A DNA stretch of 64,000 nt from Chryseobacterium sp. (GTDB lineage: Bacteria > Bacteroidota > Bacteroidia > Flavobacteriales > Weeksellaceae): assembly GCA_031286615.1 (NCBI GenBank), contig JAITUA010000003.1, forward strand, positions 62,001 through 126,000. The letters are read 5' to 3'. Both the position numbers and the translations under genes were made by a program. How positions within the stretch are numbered: position 1 is the stretch's first letter; each line of letters starts with the position of its first letter. The notes below the pieces were generated by a model, which was not told the origin of the DNA, searched no databases, and saw nothing but the letters and a program-made list of their open reading frames with translations. Shown one piece after another: positions 1 to 9,768 of this stretch.

Positions 1-2055
1 TTGGAATTATTCTCAAAAGACAGCATACAGAAAGTTTTCAGCAAAAAAATTGATCTTCAGAATATCTCTGAAAATTCTCAGAGAATCTTTGCCTTAAGAG
101 AAGAATATATTAAAACCATAGATCAGGTTATTCTGTTTTTACAGGATAAAACGCCTACATTGGCAAGACAGATCTGCAGTATGAATTTCCTTCCCGAAGC
201 TTCCCGTTTTAACCAGCTGGACGATATGGAATTTGCTTTTGGAAATATGGGGCTTCAGGATAAAGCCAAACATTTAGCAACTTTATACTTAGAGGACATA
301 TCAGATTATATTGTTGAAAATATAGATTCTGATTTCGGTTTCAGCAGATACGCTGAGCGTCTCGGAAAAAGTGCCAATTCTTTTGATGAATTATATTCAA
401 AATTATCTGGCGGTCAAACGTTTATTGATGAATTTACATTAAAAATTCTTCGTGAAAAAATAGAAATGGTTCAGCCGAAATTGGTTTGTTTTTCAATCCC
501 ATTTCCCGGAAATCTTTACTCTGCTTTTAAATGTGCACAATGGATCAAAAAGAATCATCCACACATTAAAATTGCAATGGGCGGTGGTTTTCCTAACACT
601 GAATTAAGGGAAATTAAAGACCAGAGAGTTTTTGAATTCTTTGATTTTATTACCTTAGATGATGGTGAGCTTCCTATTGAACTTCTTCACCAAAATTTAG
701 AAATTGCCAATGAGGAAGGCGAATTTAAAAGAACTTTTCTCATCGAAAATCAAGAAGTTGTTTATAAAAATAATTCTAAAAAACATGATTATAAACAGGC
801 TGATATTGGTACTCCGGATTACACAGACTTAAGACTGGATCAATATATTTCTGTTATTGAAATTGCCAATCCTATGCACAGTTTATGGAGTGACGGAAGA
901 TGGAACAAACTCACGATGGCTCATGGATGCTATTGGGGAAAATGTACATTTTGTGATATTTCATTAGATTATATAAAAATCTACGAGCCTATTTCTGCTA
1001 AAATTCTGGTAGACCGGATTGAAGAATTAATTAAAACAACGGGGGAAACCGGATTCCATTTTGTGGATGAAGCTGCACCGCCTGCGCTGATGAGAGAAGT
1101 TGCTCTGGAAATTCTCCGAAGAAATCTTGTCGTTACCTGGTGGACGAATATCCGTTTTGAAAAAAGCTTCACCCGTGATTTATGCTATCTTTTGAAACTT
1201 TCAGGGTGTGTTGCTGTTTCCGGAGGGCTTGAAGTCGCTAGTGACCGATTGTTAAAATTAATTGACAAAGGAGTTTCTGTGGAACAGGTTGCCAATGTAA
1301 CAAGAAATTTTACAGAAGCCGGGATTATGGTGCATGCTTATCTGATGTATGGCTACCCTACCCAAACTGTTCAGGAAACAGTTGATTCTTTGGAAATGAT
1401 TCGGCAGATGTTTGAAATGGGAATTCTTCAAAGTGGTTTCTGGCATCAGTTTGCAATGACAGCCCATTCACCTGTTGGAATAAAGCCTGAAGATTTTGGA
1501 GTTGTTCCGGTAAAACAAGAAATTCTGTTTGCCAATAATGATATAGACTTTCAAGACAAAACCGGAATTGATCACAGCAAGTTCAGCTTCGGATTAAAAA
1601 AATCTTTGTTCAATTTTATGCATGGAGTGAATTTCGAATTGCCGCTTCAGGAATGGTTTGATTTTAAAATTCCAAGAACAACTATTCATCCGGATTATAT
1701 TCACGACTGTCTTTTGGATGATGGCCAGTTTCAATTGAAGACCAACTCCAAAGTTGTCTTTCTGACAAAAAATGTAATCGCTGAGAATCGCGTAAAAAAT
1801 AAAAAGAAATACTCTGGTACATATACGCTACTTACATTCCACTTAAAAACCAATATTGTGAAGGTTGAACTGGAACAGGAAAAAGCAGAATGGCTGATGA
1901 ATGTATTGGAAGAGAATTCTATTGAAAACACAAAAAAACCTACTATTCAGCAACTTAAGAATCAATTTGAAGAGAATTTTGAAGATTTTGAACTGTTCTG
2001 GTTTTCAAAACCGATGCAGCAATTGAAGGAAAATGGAGTGATTTTAAGTTTATAA
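1..2055 (+). CDS. B12-binding domain radical SAM protein (5' end may be cut by the window)
   Basis: The 684-codon frame is open from the first base (TTG), so the true start may lie upstream. Residues about 155-225 look like a cobalamin-binding Rossmann domain (PKLVCFSIPFPGN, MGGGFPN, then TLDDGE), but I see no DxHxxG motif, so any cobalamin would bind without the lower-axial histidine. The radical SAM core follows with Cys310, Cys315 and Cys318 in HGCYWGKCTFCD, a CX4CX2C spacing instead of the usual CX3CX2C. By family these enzymes bind a 4Fe-4S cluster and cleave S-adenosylmethionine. The substrate is unknown (methyl transfer or another radical modification is possible). No neighbour in the window points to a pathway. 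Confidence 0.85.
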   Translation: MELFSKDSIQKVFSKKIDLQNISENSQRIFALREEYIKTIDQVILFLQDKTPTLARQICSMNFLPEASRFNQLDDMEFAFGNMGLQDKAKHLATLYLEDISDYIVENIDSDFGFSRYAERLGKSANSFDELYSKLSGGQTFIDEFTLKILREKIEMVQPKLVCFSIPFPGNLYSAFKCAQWIKKNHPHIKIAMGGGFPNTELREIKDQRVFEFFDFITLDDGELPIELLHQNLEIANEEGEFKRTFLIENQEVVYKNNSKKHDYKQADIGTPDYTDLRLDQYISVIEIANPMHSLWSDGRWNKLTMAHGCYWGKCTFCDISLDYIKIYEPISAKILVDRIEELIKTTGETGFHFVDEAAPPALMREVALEILRRNLVVTWWTNIRFEKSFTRDLCYLLKLSGCVAVSGGLEVASDRLLKLIDKGVSVEQVANVTRNFTEAGIMVHAYLMYGYPTQTVQETVDSLEMIRQMFEMGILQSGFWHQFAMTAHSPVGIKPEDFGVVPVKQEILFANNDIDFQDKTGIDHSKFSFGLKKSLFNFMHGVNFELPLQEWFDFKIPRTTIHPDYIHDCLLDDGQFQLKTNSKVVFLTKNVIAENRVKNKKKYSGTYTLLTFHLKTNIVKVELEQEKAEWLMNVLEENSIENTKKPTIQQLKNQFEENFEDFELFWFSKPMQQLKENGVILSL

Positions 2056-2255
2056 AAATTTTCATTTTTTTCTCAGGGATTTTTAAAATTGAGAAATTTT
2101 CCATGAATTTTATTTTCTGAATGAATAAATCTCGTTTCAATTGAATTATAATCTCTCGCAAATTTTGATTTAAGAAAATAAATTTTTCTATTTTTTCATA
2201 CCGACAGGATCAAATCCAAATTTATCACTACTATAAATAAAGCGGCGAAAATATT
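2056..2255. other. AT-rich intergenic stretch without recognisable gene
   Basis: First part of the 377-bp gap between the radical SAM gene and the convergent secreted-protein gene. It is AT-rich and I find no ORF with coding character, RNA gene or clear terminator here. The rest of the gap holds two repeat elements listed separately. Confidence 0.6.
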
Positions 2256-2307
2256 CCCCTCCTTTGGAGGGGGGTCGAAAATTCAAAGAATTTTTGACGG
2301 GGCGGTT
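2256..2307. repeat. Double-hairpin intergenic element (CCCCTCC type)
   Basis: Two consecutive inverted repeats. The first is CCCCTCC-tt-tGGAGGGG at 2256-2272. The second, at about 2274-2297, pairs GTCGAAAATTC with GAATTTTTGAC, an 11-bp stem with one wobble around AAA. It lies directly before the GGCTAAAGCC element. Its compact palindromic form suggests a dispersed non-coding repeat, but only one copy is in the window. Confidence 0.6.
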
Positions 2308-2332
2308 AGTAAAAGCATACTGAGGTTTCAAT

Positions 2333-2401
2333 AAGTTTTGGCTAAAGCCAAATGAAATATCATCTATAATAAAAAAACGGGCTAAAGCCCGTTCTTATTG
2401 A
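2333..2401. repeat. GGCTAAAGCC double-palindrome repeat, copy 1
   Basis: Pattern: GTTTTGGCTAAAGCC, a variable AT-rich spacer of about 28 bp, then CGGGCTAAAGCCCGTTC and TTATTGA. Both cores can fold (GGCT-aa-AGCC and CGGGCT-aa-AGCCCG). The same arrangement recurs at 36618-36684 and 41366-41430, always between genes, so this is a dispersed repeat family. Confidence 0.85.
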
Positions 2402-2432
2402 TAGAACAAGAATTTCTTTTCCAGATAGATTA

Positions 2433-3251
2433 TTAATTAGGACTTTCTTTTGAAACAGTACCTACAGATACTTTCTCCTGTATTTTAATAAAATTAGGAT
2501 CCATAATCGCCATGCGCTCTGCAAGTGCTTTATAAGTTGGAAACTTTAGAATAGAAGCTCTCCCGGACATTTCCTTGTAAATGGTAAATGATTTTCCACC
2601 TGCGGTCTTTAATTGCTTTGTGGTAGTAATATATCTCCCGATAAGCTTGCTTTTAGCATCATAGATCTCAATATCTATGGAAGTTTTATCCATGATGGTA
2701 TCATCTGAGCCGAAACTTACGGGTAAATTGGTAAAATATCCTACCGGAACGCCATTACTTAGAATTTCTCCTACTTTATTGACTTCAATATTCATCTTAT
2801 CAATTTTCTTTCTGATGGCATAAGCATCTTTGGTTTTAGTATCCAGCTTTCTTTTGGGAACATTTGAAAAGATCTCGTCAAGATTTTTCACATTGATTCC
2901 TTTATTATCAATGATTTTAAGATCCTTAACCGAAGTAAAGACTGCTGACTTTTCTTCACCGGAAAATGCCGAAGGTGATGAATAATCAATCTCAATTGTT
3001 TTGTCCCTGTTATATACTCTATTGATGCTGATATAGCTGTCGCGAACAGAATCAACGATACTTTTATCAATGAATTTTATAGTATACATCGGGGTCTCCT
3101 TGAGATCCATAAACGTATATTCGCTGGATTTGTTGGACAGTTTCGCTACCGGAATGCCATCCAGATTGATAATTCCTCTTTTGGTTTTGATATTCTGAGC
3201 ATGGAGGAAAACACCCAGAACTGTAAAGAATATGATTATGCCTCTCTTCAT
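2433..3251 (-). CDS. Secreted protein of unknown function
   Basis: 272 residues with an N-terminal signal peptide (MKRGIIIFFTVLGVFLHAQ) and no further membrane segment, so it is probably periplasmic or surface-exposed. The rest is mixed charged and polar with no motif I recognise. It lies downstream of atpC but is separated from it by a terminator hairpin at 3276-3300, so it is probably a separate transcription unit. Its ATG follows within 25 bp of that hairpin. Confidence 0.75.
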   Translation of the reverse strand: MKRGIIIFFTVLGVFLHAQNIKTKRGIINLDGIPVAKLSNKSSEYTFMDLKETPMYTIKFIDKSIVDSVRDSYISINRVYNRDKTIEIDYSSPSAFSGEEKSAVFTSVKDLKIIDNKGINVKNLDEIFSNVPKRKLDTKTKDAYAIRKKIDKMNIEVNKVGEILSNGVPVGYFTNLPVSFGSDDTIMDKTSIDIEIYDAKSKLIGRYITTTKQLKTAGGKSFTIYKEMSGRASILKFPTYKALAERMAIMDPNFIKIQEKVSVGTVSKESPN

Positions 3252-3275
3252 ACAATCAGACTTTTACAAATAAAA

Positions 3276-3300
3276 AAAGTGTAACACAAAGTTACACTTT
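3276..3300 (-). terminator. Terminator of atpDC
   Basis: Perfect 10-bp inverted repeat AAAGTGTAAC/GTTACACTTT with a 5-nt loop. On the minus strand it is followed by a run of T. It lies just past the atpC stop codon. Confidence 0.8.
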
Positions 3301-3329
3301 CTTGAAAATATATTTAGCTTTTCATTTAA

Positions 3330-3611
3330 TTATTCACAAAGGATAATTCCTTTATCATGATTAAATTCTACAACACCGCTTTTGATAGCATAAGCAAAAA
3401 CAGAGTCTTTTCCAGCTTCTTTGGTAAAGTTTTTAGCAAAAGCCTCATCAATAGAATTAACAAAAAGCTTTACATTACCTCCGATCAAAGAAGAAACAAT
3501 TCCCGCGTGGTTTTTCATGATGTGAAATTCACCATTTTTTCCAGGCAACAATACTGAGTCTACTTCTCCTTCAAAAACTACGTATTCTGGTGTTAAAATT
3601 TTTATATTCAT
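3330..3611 (-). CDS. atpC: F1Fo ATP synthase subunit epsilon, short form
   Basis: 93 residues matching the N-terminal beta-sandwich domain of the epsilon subunit (MNIKILTPEYVVFEGEVDSV, LPGKNGEFHIMKNHAGIVSSL). The protein ends where the C-terminal two-helix domain of longer homologs (about 135-140 residues) would begin. That domain mediates epsilon inhibition in other bacteria, so this form should bind gamma and the c-ring but lack that inhibition. The short form is usual in Bacteroidetes. It is 88 bp downstream of atpD on the same strand; the remaining atp genes are not in the window. Confidence 0.93.
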   Translation of the reverse strand: MNIKILTPEYVVFEGEVDSVLLPGKNGEFHIMKNHAGIVSSLIGGNVKLFVNSIDEAFAKNFTKEAGKDSVFAYAIKSGVVEFNHDKGIILCE

Positions 3612-3624
3612 TTTAATTTAGATT

Positions 3625-3651
3625 TGAAGATTTCAGATTTCAGATTTCAGA
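3625..3651. repeat. Short tandem repeat between atpD and atpC
   Basis: Three consecutive copies of a GATTTCA unit within the 88-bp atpD-atpC spacer. Low-complexity spacer sequence with no evident function. Confidence 0.6.
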
Positions 3652-3699
3652 CAACCTTAAAGTCTCATGTCTGGTATCTTTTATCTTTATGTCTAATTA

Positions 3700-5257
<1,558 letters not shown>

Positions 5258-5375
5258 ATTGGTAAAAAAAAGATTTTTATCATGCTTTTGAGAATAGATT
5301 ATTTTAGTATTATACGGATAAAACAATGAAGCAGTGCCTCAATATTAAGGTTATAGGTATTACGCCATTGTTATA

Positions 5376-5406
5376 TTGATACATTGGTACATTATTTCTA
5401 TATTTG
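5376..5406 (+). promoter_or_regulatory. Promoter of ribF
   Basis: TTG at 5376-5378, 20 bp spacer, TATATTTG at 5399-5406. The element overlaps the first in-frame TTG (5404), which therefore cannot be the translation start; this supports the TTG at 5425. Confidence 0.6.
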
Positions 5407-5424
5407 CAGTCAAATTTTTCCGTT

Positions 5425-6360
5425 TTGAAAGTTTTCAAGAATTTTACAGATTATTCCTCACAGAAGCCTTTAGCATTGTCTTTAGGAATGTTTGACGGGG
5501 TACATCTCGGGCACAAAAGCATTATTGATGAACTGACTAAAGTAGGTACAGAGAACAATCTGGAAACTGCTATCCTTACTTTCTGGCCACATCCAAGGTT
5601 TGTTTTTAATCCTAATGAAGATTTAAAACTTCTGAATACATTAGAAGAAAAAAAGCAGCTGGTTGAGAAATATGGAGTTGATAATCTGTTCCTGAAGGAG
5701 TTTGATGAAGAATTCAGGAACTTAACCGGAGAAGAATTTGTACGTCAGATTTTAATTGATAAGCTCAACGTCAAATATCTTATTATAGGATACGACCATT
5801 CCTTCGGAAAAAACAAAAGCGGAAATTTTGAACTTCTTCAAAAATTATCCAAAGAGCTTGATTTTGAAGTAGAACAGATGGAAGCCATCAATATCCATGA
5901 AAATAATATCAGCTCAACAAAAGTTCGGAATGCGCTTTTAACCGGAAATATAAAAGAGGCTAATGAGATGCTGGGGTATCCCTACTCAGTATCTGGTACA
6001 GTAGTCCACGGAAAAAAGATCGGAAGAACAATTGGCTACCCTACTGCCAATATTGATACGGAATCTATCAAGCTTTTACCTAAAAAAGGAGCTTATATTG
6101 TAGAAGTATTCGTAAAAGGCAACCAATATAAAGGAATGCTAAGCATTGGAACCAATCCTACGGTAAATGGAGAGAAATTAACTGTTGAAGTTTATATTCT
6201 GGATTTCGATGACAATATATATGATGAAAAAATAACAGTCAGGTTTAGAGATTTCCTTCATAATGAAATTAAATTTGAAAGCCTAGAAAAGCTTATCGAA
6301 AAACTGGACCTGGACAAAAAACACACCCAGGATTATGATTTCAAGAATCAACAATTTTGA
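5425..6360 (+). CDS. ribF: Bifunctional riboflavin kinase / FAD synthetase
   Basis: Makes FMN from riboflavin and then FAD from FMN. From the chosen TTG start (MKVFKNFTDY) it is 311 residues. The nucleotidyltransferase motif GMFDGVHLGH is at residues 21-30 and the ISSTKVR segment follows. The C-terminal flavokinase domain has GKKIGRTIGYPTANI at about 190-205 and a typical NPTV near 235. The longer frame from 5404 is rejected because a -7 element covers it. The 3' end overlaps the next gene by 26 bp, suggesting translational coupling. Confidence 0.95.
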   Translation: MKVFKNFTDYSSQKPLALSLGMFDGVHLGHKSIIDELTKVGTENNLETAILTFWPHPRFVFNPNEDLKLLNTLEEKKQLVEKYGVDNLFLKEFDEEFRNLTGEEFVRQILIDKLNVKYLIIGYDHSFGKNKSGNFELLQKLSKELDFEVEQMEAINIHENNISSTKVRNALLTGNIKEANEMLGYPYSVSGTVVHGKKIGRTIGYPTANIDTESIKLLPKKGAYIVEVFVKGNQYKGMLSIGTNPTVNGEKLTVEVYILDFDDNIYDEKITVRFRDFLHNEIKFESLEKLIEKLDLDKKHTQDYDFKNQQF

Positions 6361-7381
6361 TTTTTTGAGGCTTGTCTTTGCAAGTCTTGTTATAATTACC
6401 CACTCTTACGCTCTTTCCGGAGCTACACAAGGTGATCCTTTAGCAAGGCTCACCAATGGCCAAATGGAATTCTCTTATCTCGGAGTTCATGGCTTTTTCA
6501 TTATCTCCGGATATTTAATTTTCAAAAGCCTGTTGCGCTGTAAAGGTCTGCCTGATTATTACTGGAAAAGGCTGTTAAGACTTTTTCCGGCGTTATTCGT
6601 AGTGCTTTTTCTTACAGTTTTGCTGGCGCCTGCAGTATATGAAGGTTCTGTTCCCTATCTGCAGAACAAATCTGTATACACGTATATTCCTCAAAATTTA
6701 ACCTTATTTTTCCGCCAGAAAGGGATTGACGGTGTTTTTGAAAGTAATCCTTACAAACATAGTATCAACGGAAGTTTATGGACTATATGCTATGAATTCA
6801 GTATGTATGTTATGGTATCACTGCTATTCTTTATCAGGAAGAAAGCTTTTTTGGTGAAAACGGCGGTCATCTTGTTATTTATATCAAGTTACATCTTAAG
6901 TATTTTCCATCCTTATTTTCTTTACGGATTGTTTCTGAAAATGGCACTGGGAAGTAATCATTTTTATAATCTGATGTGCTTTTTTGCAGGAGGAATGGTA
7001 CTGACTTACCTCAATGCCAGTAAAAGGACAGAAAACACACTTATTATAACTTCTTTTATTGTTCTTATTGTAAGTGTATATTTGAATATTTCCCAATATA
7101 CCTGCTATATTACCTTACCCTTGCTTGTTATTCTGCTTGGTAAACGCTCTACTCCATATCTTAACAAAGTCGGAAGCGTACTTGGAGATACTTCTTACGG
7201 AATTTATATTTATTCTTTTCCTATACAGCAGGCACTCATGTATTTTTTTAAACTGGACACAGCTTTGTTATTAATACTATCACTGCCACTTTCAATTCTC
7301 TTAGGATATATTTCCTGGCATCTGATTGAAAAGAGAGCATTAAGTTATAAAGATTTATTTGCTAAAAAGGCTATTCAGTGA
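6335..7381 (+). CDS. Acyltransferase family 3 (OafA/YrhL-like) membrane protein
   Basis: 348 residues, about ten predicted membrane segments. The N-terminus has NNFDFLRLVFASLVIITHSYAL with the conserved His of acyltransferase-3 proteins at about residue 23. A second family block is YYWKRLLRLFPALFVV, and SLWTICYEFSMYV follows. Such enzymes transfer acyl groups to sugars of exported polysaccharides or lipids. The acceptor here is unknown. It overlaps the end of ribF by 26 bp and ends at a bidirectional terminator whose stem includes the stop codon region. Confidence 0.88.
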   Translation: MISRINNFDFLRLVFASLVIITHSYALSGATQGDPLARLTNGQMEFSYLGVHGFFIISGYLIFKSLLRCKGLPDYYWKRLLRLFPALFVVLFLTVLLAPAVYEGSVPYLQNKSVYTYIPQNLTLFFRQKGIDGVFESNPYKHSINGSLWTICYEFSMYVMVSLLFFIRKKAFLVKTAVILLFISSYILSIFHPYFLYGLFLKMALGSNHFYNLMCFFAGGMVLTYLNASKRTENTLIITSFIVLIVSVYLNISQYTCYITLPLLVILLGKRSTPYLNKVGSVLGDTSYGIYIYSFPIQQALMYFFKLDTALLLILSLPLSILLGYISWHLIEKRALSYKDLFAKKAIQ

Positions 7382-7394
7382 TGAATAGCCTTTT
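7365..7394. terminator. Bidirectional terminator between convergent genes
   Basis: Perfect 12-bp stem AAAAGGCTATTC/GAATAGCCTTTT with a 6-nt loop, T-rich on both sides. It overlaps the acyltransferase stop codon and also lies at the end of the convergent lipoprotein gene. Confidence 0.75.
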
Positions 7395-7396
7395 AT

Positions 7397-7882
7397 TTAT
7401 TTTAATACTTTTAAGTAGATTTTCTGAGTCTCATTATTCAGTTTCACATTGGGAAACTGCTTATCATAGTCAATAAACAGATCGCCTTTTTCATCAGCTT
7501 TTCCGTTTCCATCAGAATCCCAGCTTATGGTTACATAATATTTTGTGGGTCCTGCAGGTTTTGGATTGATCTTGCTTTCAGCATCCTTAGGTACCGGCAG
7601 ATCAATAGTAAACGGTACAGATTTCTGCTCGTATTCTTTTTCTGTAATTAAAGTAGCGGGAGCATCTGCCAGTTTTTCATCCATTCCATATAAGCTCACT
7701 TTAAGTTTTGGATTTTTAATCGTAAAATTCTCTGTTCCGGAAAATTCTATTTTAATATGATCAGAAGGAGTTTCTGAAGCTGTGGGAGCCGGATTTTCAG
7801 CAGTACTTTTATTTACTGGCTTGGTGCAGCTCGACAGCATCAACGTACCTGCTGCTACGAATAATAAAAGGTGGTTTCTCAT
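7397..7882 (-). CDS. Lipoprotein of unknown function
   Basis: 161 residues. The signal sequence ends in a lipobox (TLMLSSC, Cys at about 19), so a lipid-anchored envelope protein is expected. A Ser/Thr/Pro-rich linker follows, then a beta-rich domain (IEFSGTENFTIKNPKLKVSLYG). The segment YYVTISWDSDGNGKADEKGDLFIDYD contains a DSDGNGKAD stretch resembling a calcium-binding loop. No family identified. It is a single gene between the convergent acyltransferase and a YjbR-like gene. Confidence 0.75.
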   Translation of the reverse strand: MRNHLLLFVAAGTLMLSSCTKPVNKSTAENPAPTASETPSDHIKIEFSGTENFTIKNPKLKVSLYGMDEKLADAPATLITEKEYEQKSVPFTIDLPVPKDAESKINPKPAGPTKYYVTISWDSDGNGKADEKGDLFIDYDKQFPNVKLNNETQKIYLKVLK

Positions 7883-7965
7883 TTGTTCTTTATTTTGTTA
7901 CTGTGCGAAGTATATTTCACTGATGATAGATAACAAATTTCATACCTCAATTTATTCTTAGTGTA

Positions 7966-8319
7966 TTATAAAGAATTTATCGCATTCTGAGCCTTCCTCG
8001 TAAGGGATTTAAAAACCAGATCATAGGAATGATCAATAAGTTTAAAGATAAGATCTCTTTTCAAACCATCTGCTGTTACAGAATTCCAGTGGGTTTTGTT
8101 CATATGATAAGCGCCTGTGATCTGGGGATACTGCTCACGGAGCTCTGCGCTCCATTCGGGGTCTGTTTTTACATTAATCGCTAAAGGTTGTCTTTCAAGC
8201 CCCATCAGTAAAAACATTTTGGTATCTACTTTCAATACAAGAGTCTCGTTATCAAACGGAAAGCTTTCCGTAACTCCTTTTTTGGCAAGACAGTAATCTA
8301 AAATTTCGTTGGCATCCAT
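7966..8319 (-). CDS. MmcQ/YjbR family protein
   Basis: 117 residues with the family pattern: MDANEILDYCLAKKGVTESFPFD at the N-terminus, KMFLLM, NVKTDPEWSAELREQYP, and GAYHMNKTHWNSV near residue 75. The fold resembles double wing DNA-binding domains, but the cellular role of these proteins is not established. It is monocistronic here, with a repeat-rich 117-bp gap on its 5' side. Confidence 0.88.
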   Translation of the reverse strand: MDANEILDYCLAKKGVTESFPFDNETLVLKVDTKMFLLMGLERQPLAINVKTDPEWSAELREQYPQITGAYHMNKTHWNSVTADGLKRDLIFKLIDHSYDLVFKSLTRKAQNAINSL

Positions 8320-8357
8320 GCAATTATTAGTAATGAGTGATCAATAATTAGTAATGA
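8320..8357. repeat. Short imperfect direct repeat
   Basis: Two neighbouring copies of CAATwATTAGTAATGA about 20 bp apart, in the gap between divergent genes. A related AT-rich snippet with ATGAGCAAT lies at 25221-25272. Function unknown. Confidence 0.5.
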
Positions 8358-8436
8358 TTAAATGATATAATTCTTTAATCTTTGATTCAAATTTAGTAAA
8401 TTTAAGAAAGAAATAATCTCACAAAATCAAATTATT

Positions 8437-9093
8437 ATGAAAGCTTTGGTAATAGGTGCAACAGGCGCCACGGGAAAAGATCTGGTACATCAGTTACTCA
8501 ATGATAAAGAATTTGATGAAGTGAATATATTTGTCAGAAAACCTGTGGATATTCAGGATGAAAAGCTTAAAGTTCATATTGTGAATTTTGAAAAGCCTGA
8601 AGAATGGAAAAATATGGTAAATGGAGATGTGGCATTTTCGTGTCTGGGAACTACTTTAAAGGACGCAGGCAGTAAGGAAGCCCAAAAGAAGGTAGACTTT
8701 GATTATCAGTATGAATTTGCAAAAGCCGCAAGAGAAAATAATGTGGAAGATTATATTCTGGTATCAGCCTATGGTGCAAATCCACAATCAAAGATTTTCT
8801 ATTCTAAAATGAAAGGTGAGCTGGAAGAAGCGGTAAAGCAGCTGCATTTCAATAAGATCACTATCTTCAAACCGGGAATGCTGGAACGAACAAATTCTGA
8901 GAGAACCGGAGAGGTTTTAGGCAGCCGGATTATCAAATTCGCTAATAAACTGGGATTATTAGAAAGCCAAAAGCCTCTGCCGACCGATATTCTTGCGAAG
9001 GCAATGATTAAATCTTCAAAAATAAAGAGTAACGGATACTCCAGTATAAAGCTTGGGAATATTTTCTGTTTTGCGGAAAAGACCAATGAATAA
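8437..9093 (+). CDS. NAD(P)-binding Rossmann protein, HTATIP2/NmrA-like
   Basis: 218 residues beginning with the dinucleotide-binding motif VIGATGATGKDLV (residues 4-16). It continues with FSCLGTTLKDAGS and a YILVSAYGANPQSKIFYSKMKGELE segment that contains a YxxxK-like pair (Y128, K132 region). This matches atypical short-chain dehydrogenases of the HTATIP2/YtfG-like group. The substrate is unknown. It stands alone between minus-strand genes. Confidence 0.85.
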   Translation: MKALVIGATGATGKDLVHQLLNDKEFDEVNIFVRKPVDIQDEKLKVHIVNFEKPEEWKNMVNGDVAFSCLGTTLKDAGSKEAQKKVDFDYQYEFAKAARENNVEDYILVSAYGANPQSKIFYSKMKGELEEAVKQLHFNKITIFKPGMLERTNSERTGEVLGSRIIKFANKLGLLESQKPLPTDILAKAMIKSSKIKSNGYSSIKLGNIFCFAEKTNE

Positions 9094-9178
9094 TTAAAAG
9101 ATTTGGGATTCGAGGTTCGTGTTAAAGTTGAAAAGTTTCTTATTAATTATCTCTAAATCCTGCTACCCTATTACAAAA

Positions 9179-9694
9179 TTACTTTGTGGTTTTACTTCCC
9201 ATTTTTTGCCCTAATTTTTCATATTCTATATCATTAGGTTCCCAAAGTTCTATTTTGTTTCCTTCTATATCCATAATATGAACAAATTTTCCGTATTCGT
9301 AGGTCTCCATTTTATCAACAATGGTGACATTTTCTTTTTTTAACTGCTCGATCAGTTTTTCAAGGTTTTGTACCCGATAATTGATCATGAAATCTTTTTC
9401 TGAAGGCTGAAAATACTTTGTTTTTTCACTGAACGGGCTCCATTGGCTAAATCCTTTTTTAGAATTATCCGCTCCCTGATACCATTCAAACACAGATCCG
9501 TATTCATTGGTAGCAAGTCCCAGATGGCTTTCATACCATTCTCTCATTTTTTTAGGATCTTTACATTTAAAAAAAATTCCACCGATACCGGTTACTCTTT
9601 TCGTTTCATCAGATTTATTTTCTGTAACGGCTTTAAAAGCAAATCCTAGCATAAAGGAAGCCAGCACACAAAGGGTAAAAATTATTTTCTTCAT
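9179..9694 (-). CDS. VOC (glyoxalase/bleomycin resistance) family protein, exported
   Basis: 171 residues. A signal peptide or anchor (MKKIIFTLCVLASFMLGFAF) precedes one vicinal-oxygen-chelate domain: TGIGGIFFKCKDPKKMREWYESHLGLATNE, FEWYQGAD, and the C-terminal YGKFVHIMDIEGNKIELWEP. Potential metal ligands include His of FVHIMD and Glu of IELWEP. The export signal is unusual for this mostly cytoplasmic superfamily. It lies downstream of the glutathione peroxidase gene, separated by a terminator at 9725-9746. Confidence 0.88.
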   Translation of the reverse strand: MKKIIFTLCVLASFMLGFAFKAVTENKSDETKRVTGIGGIFFKCKDPKKMREWYESHLGLATNEYGSVFEWYQGADNSKKGFSQWSPFSEKTKYFQPSEKDFMINYRVQNLEKLIEQLKKENVTIVDKMETYEYGKFVHIMDIEGNKIELWEPNDIEYEKLGQKMGSKTTK

Positions 9695-9724
9695 AAGGAA
9701 TCATTAATGGTTATAAAATAAAAA

Positions 9725-9746
9725 AAGTGGATGTAAACACCCACTT
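9725..9746 (-). terminator. Terminator after glutathione peroxidase gene
   Basis: Ten-base-pair stem AAGTGGATGT/ACACCCACTT (one wobble) followed on the minus strand by a T run. Confidence 0.7.
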
Positions 9747-9768
9747 GTAAAAATATACTTTTTTCTCT

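Noticed and set aside
5404..5424. Longer ribF start
   Set aside because: The TTG at 5404 lies inside the predicted -7 element; 5425 gives the normal RibF N-terminus.
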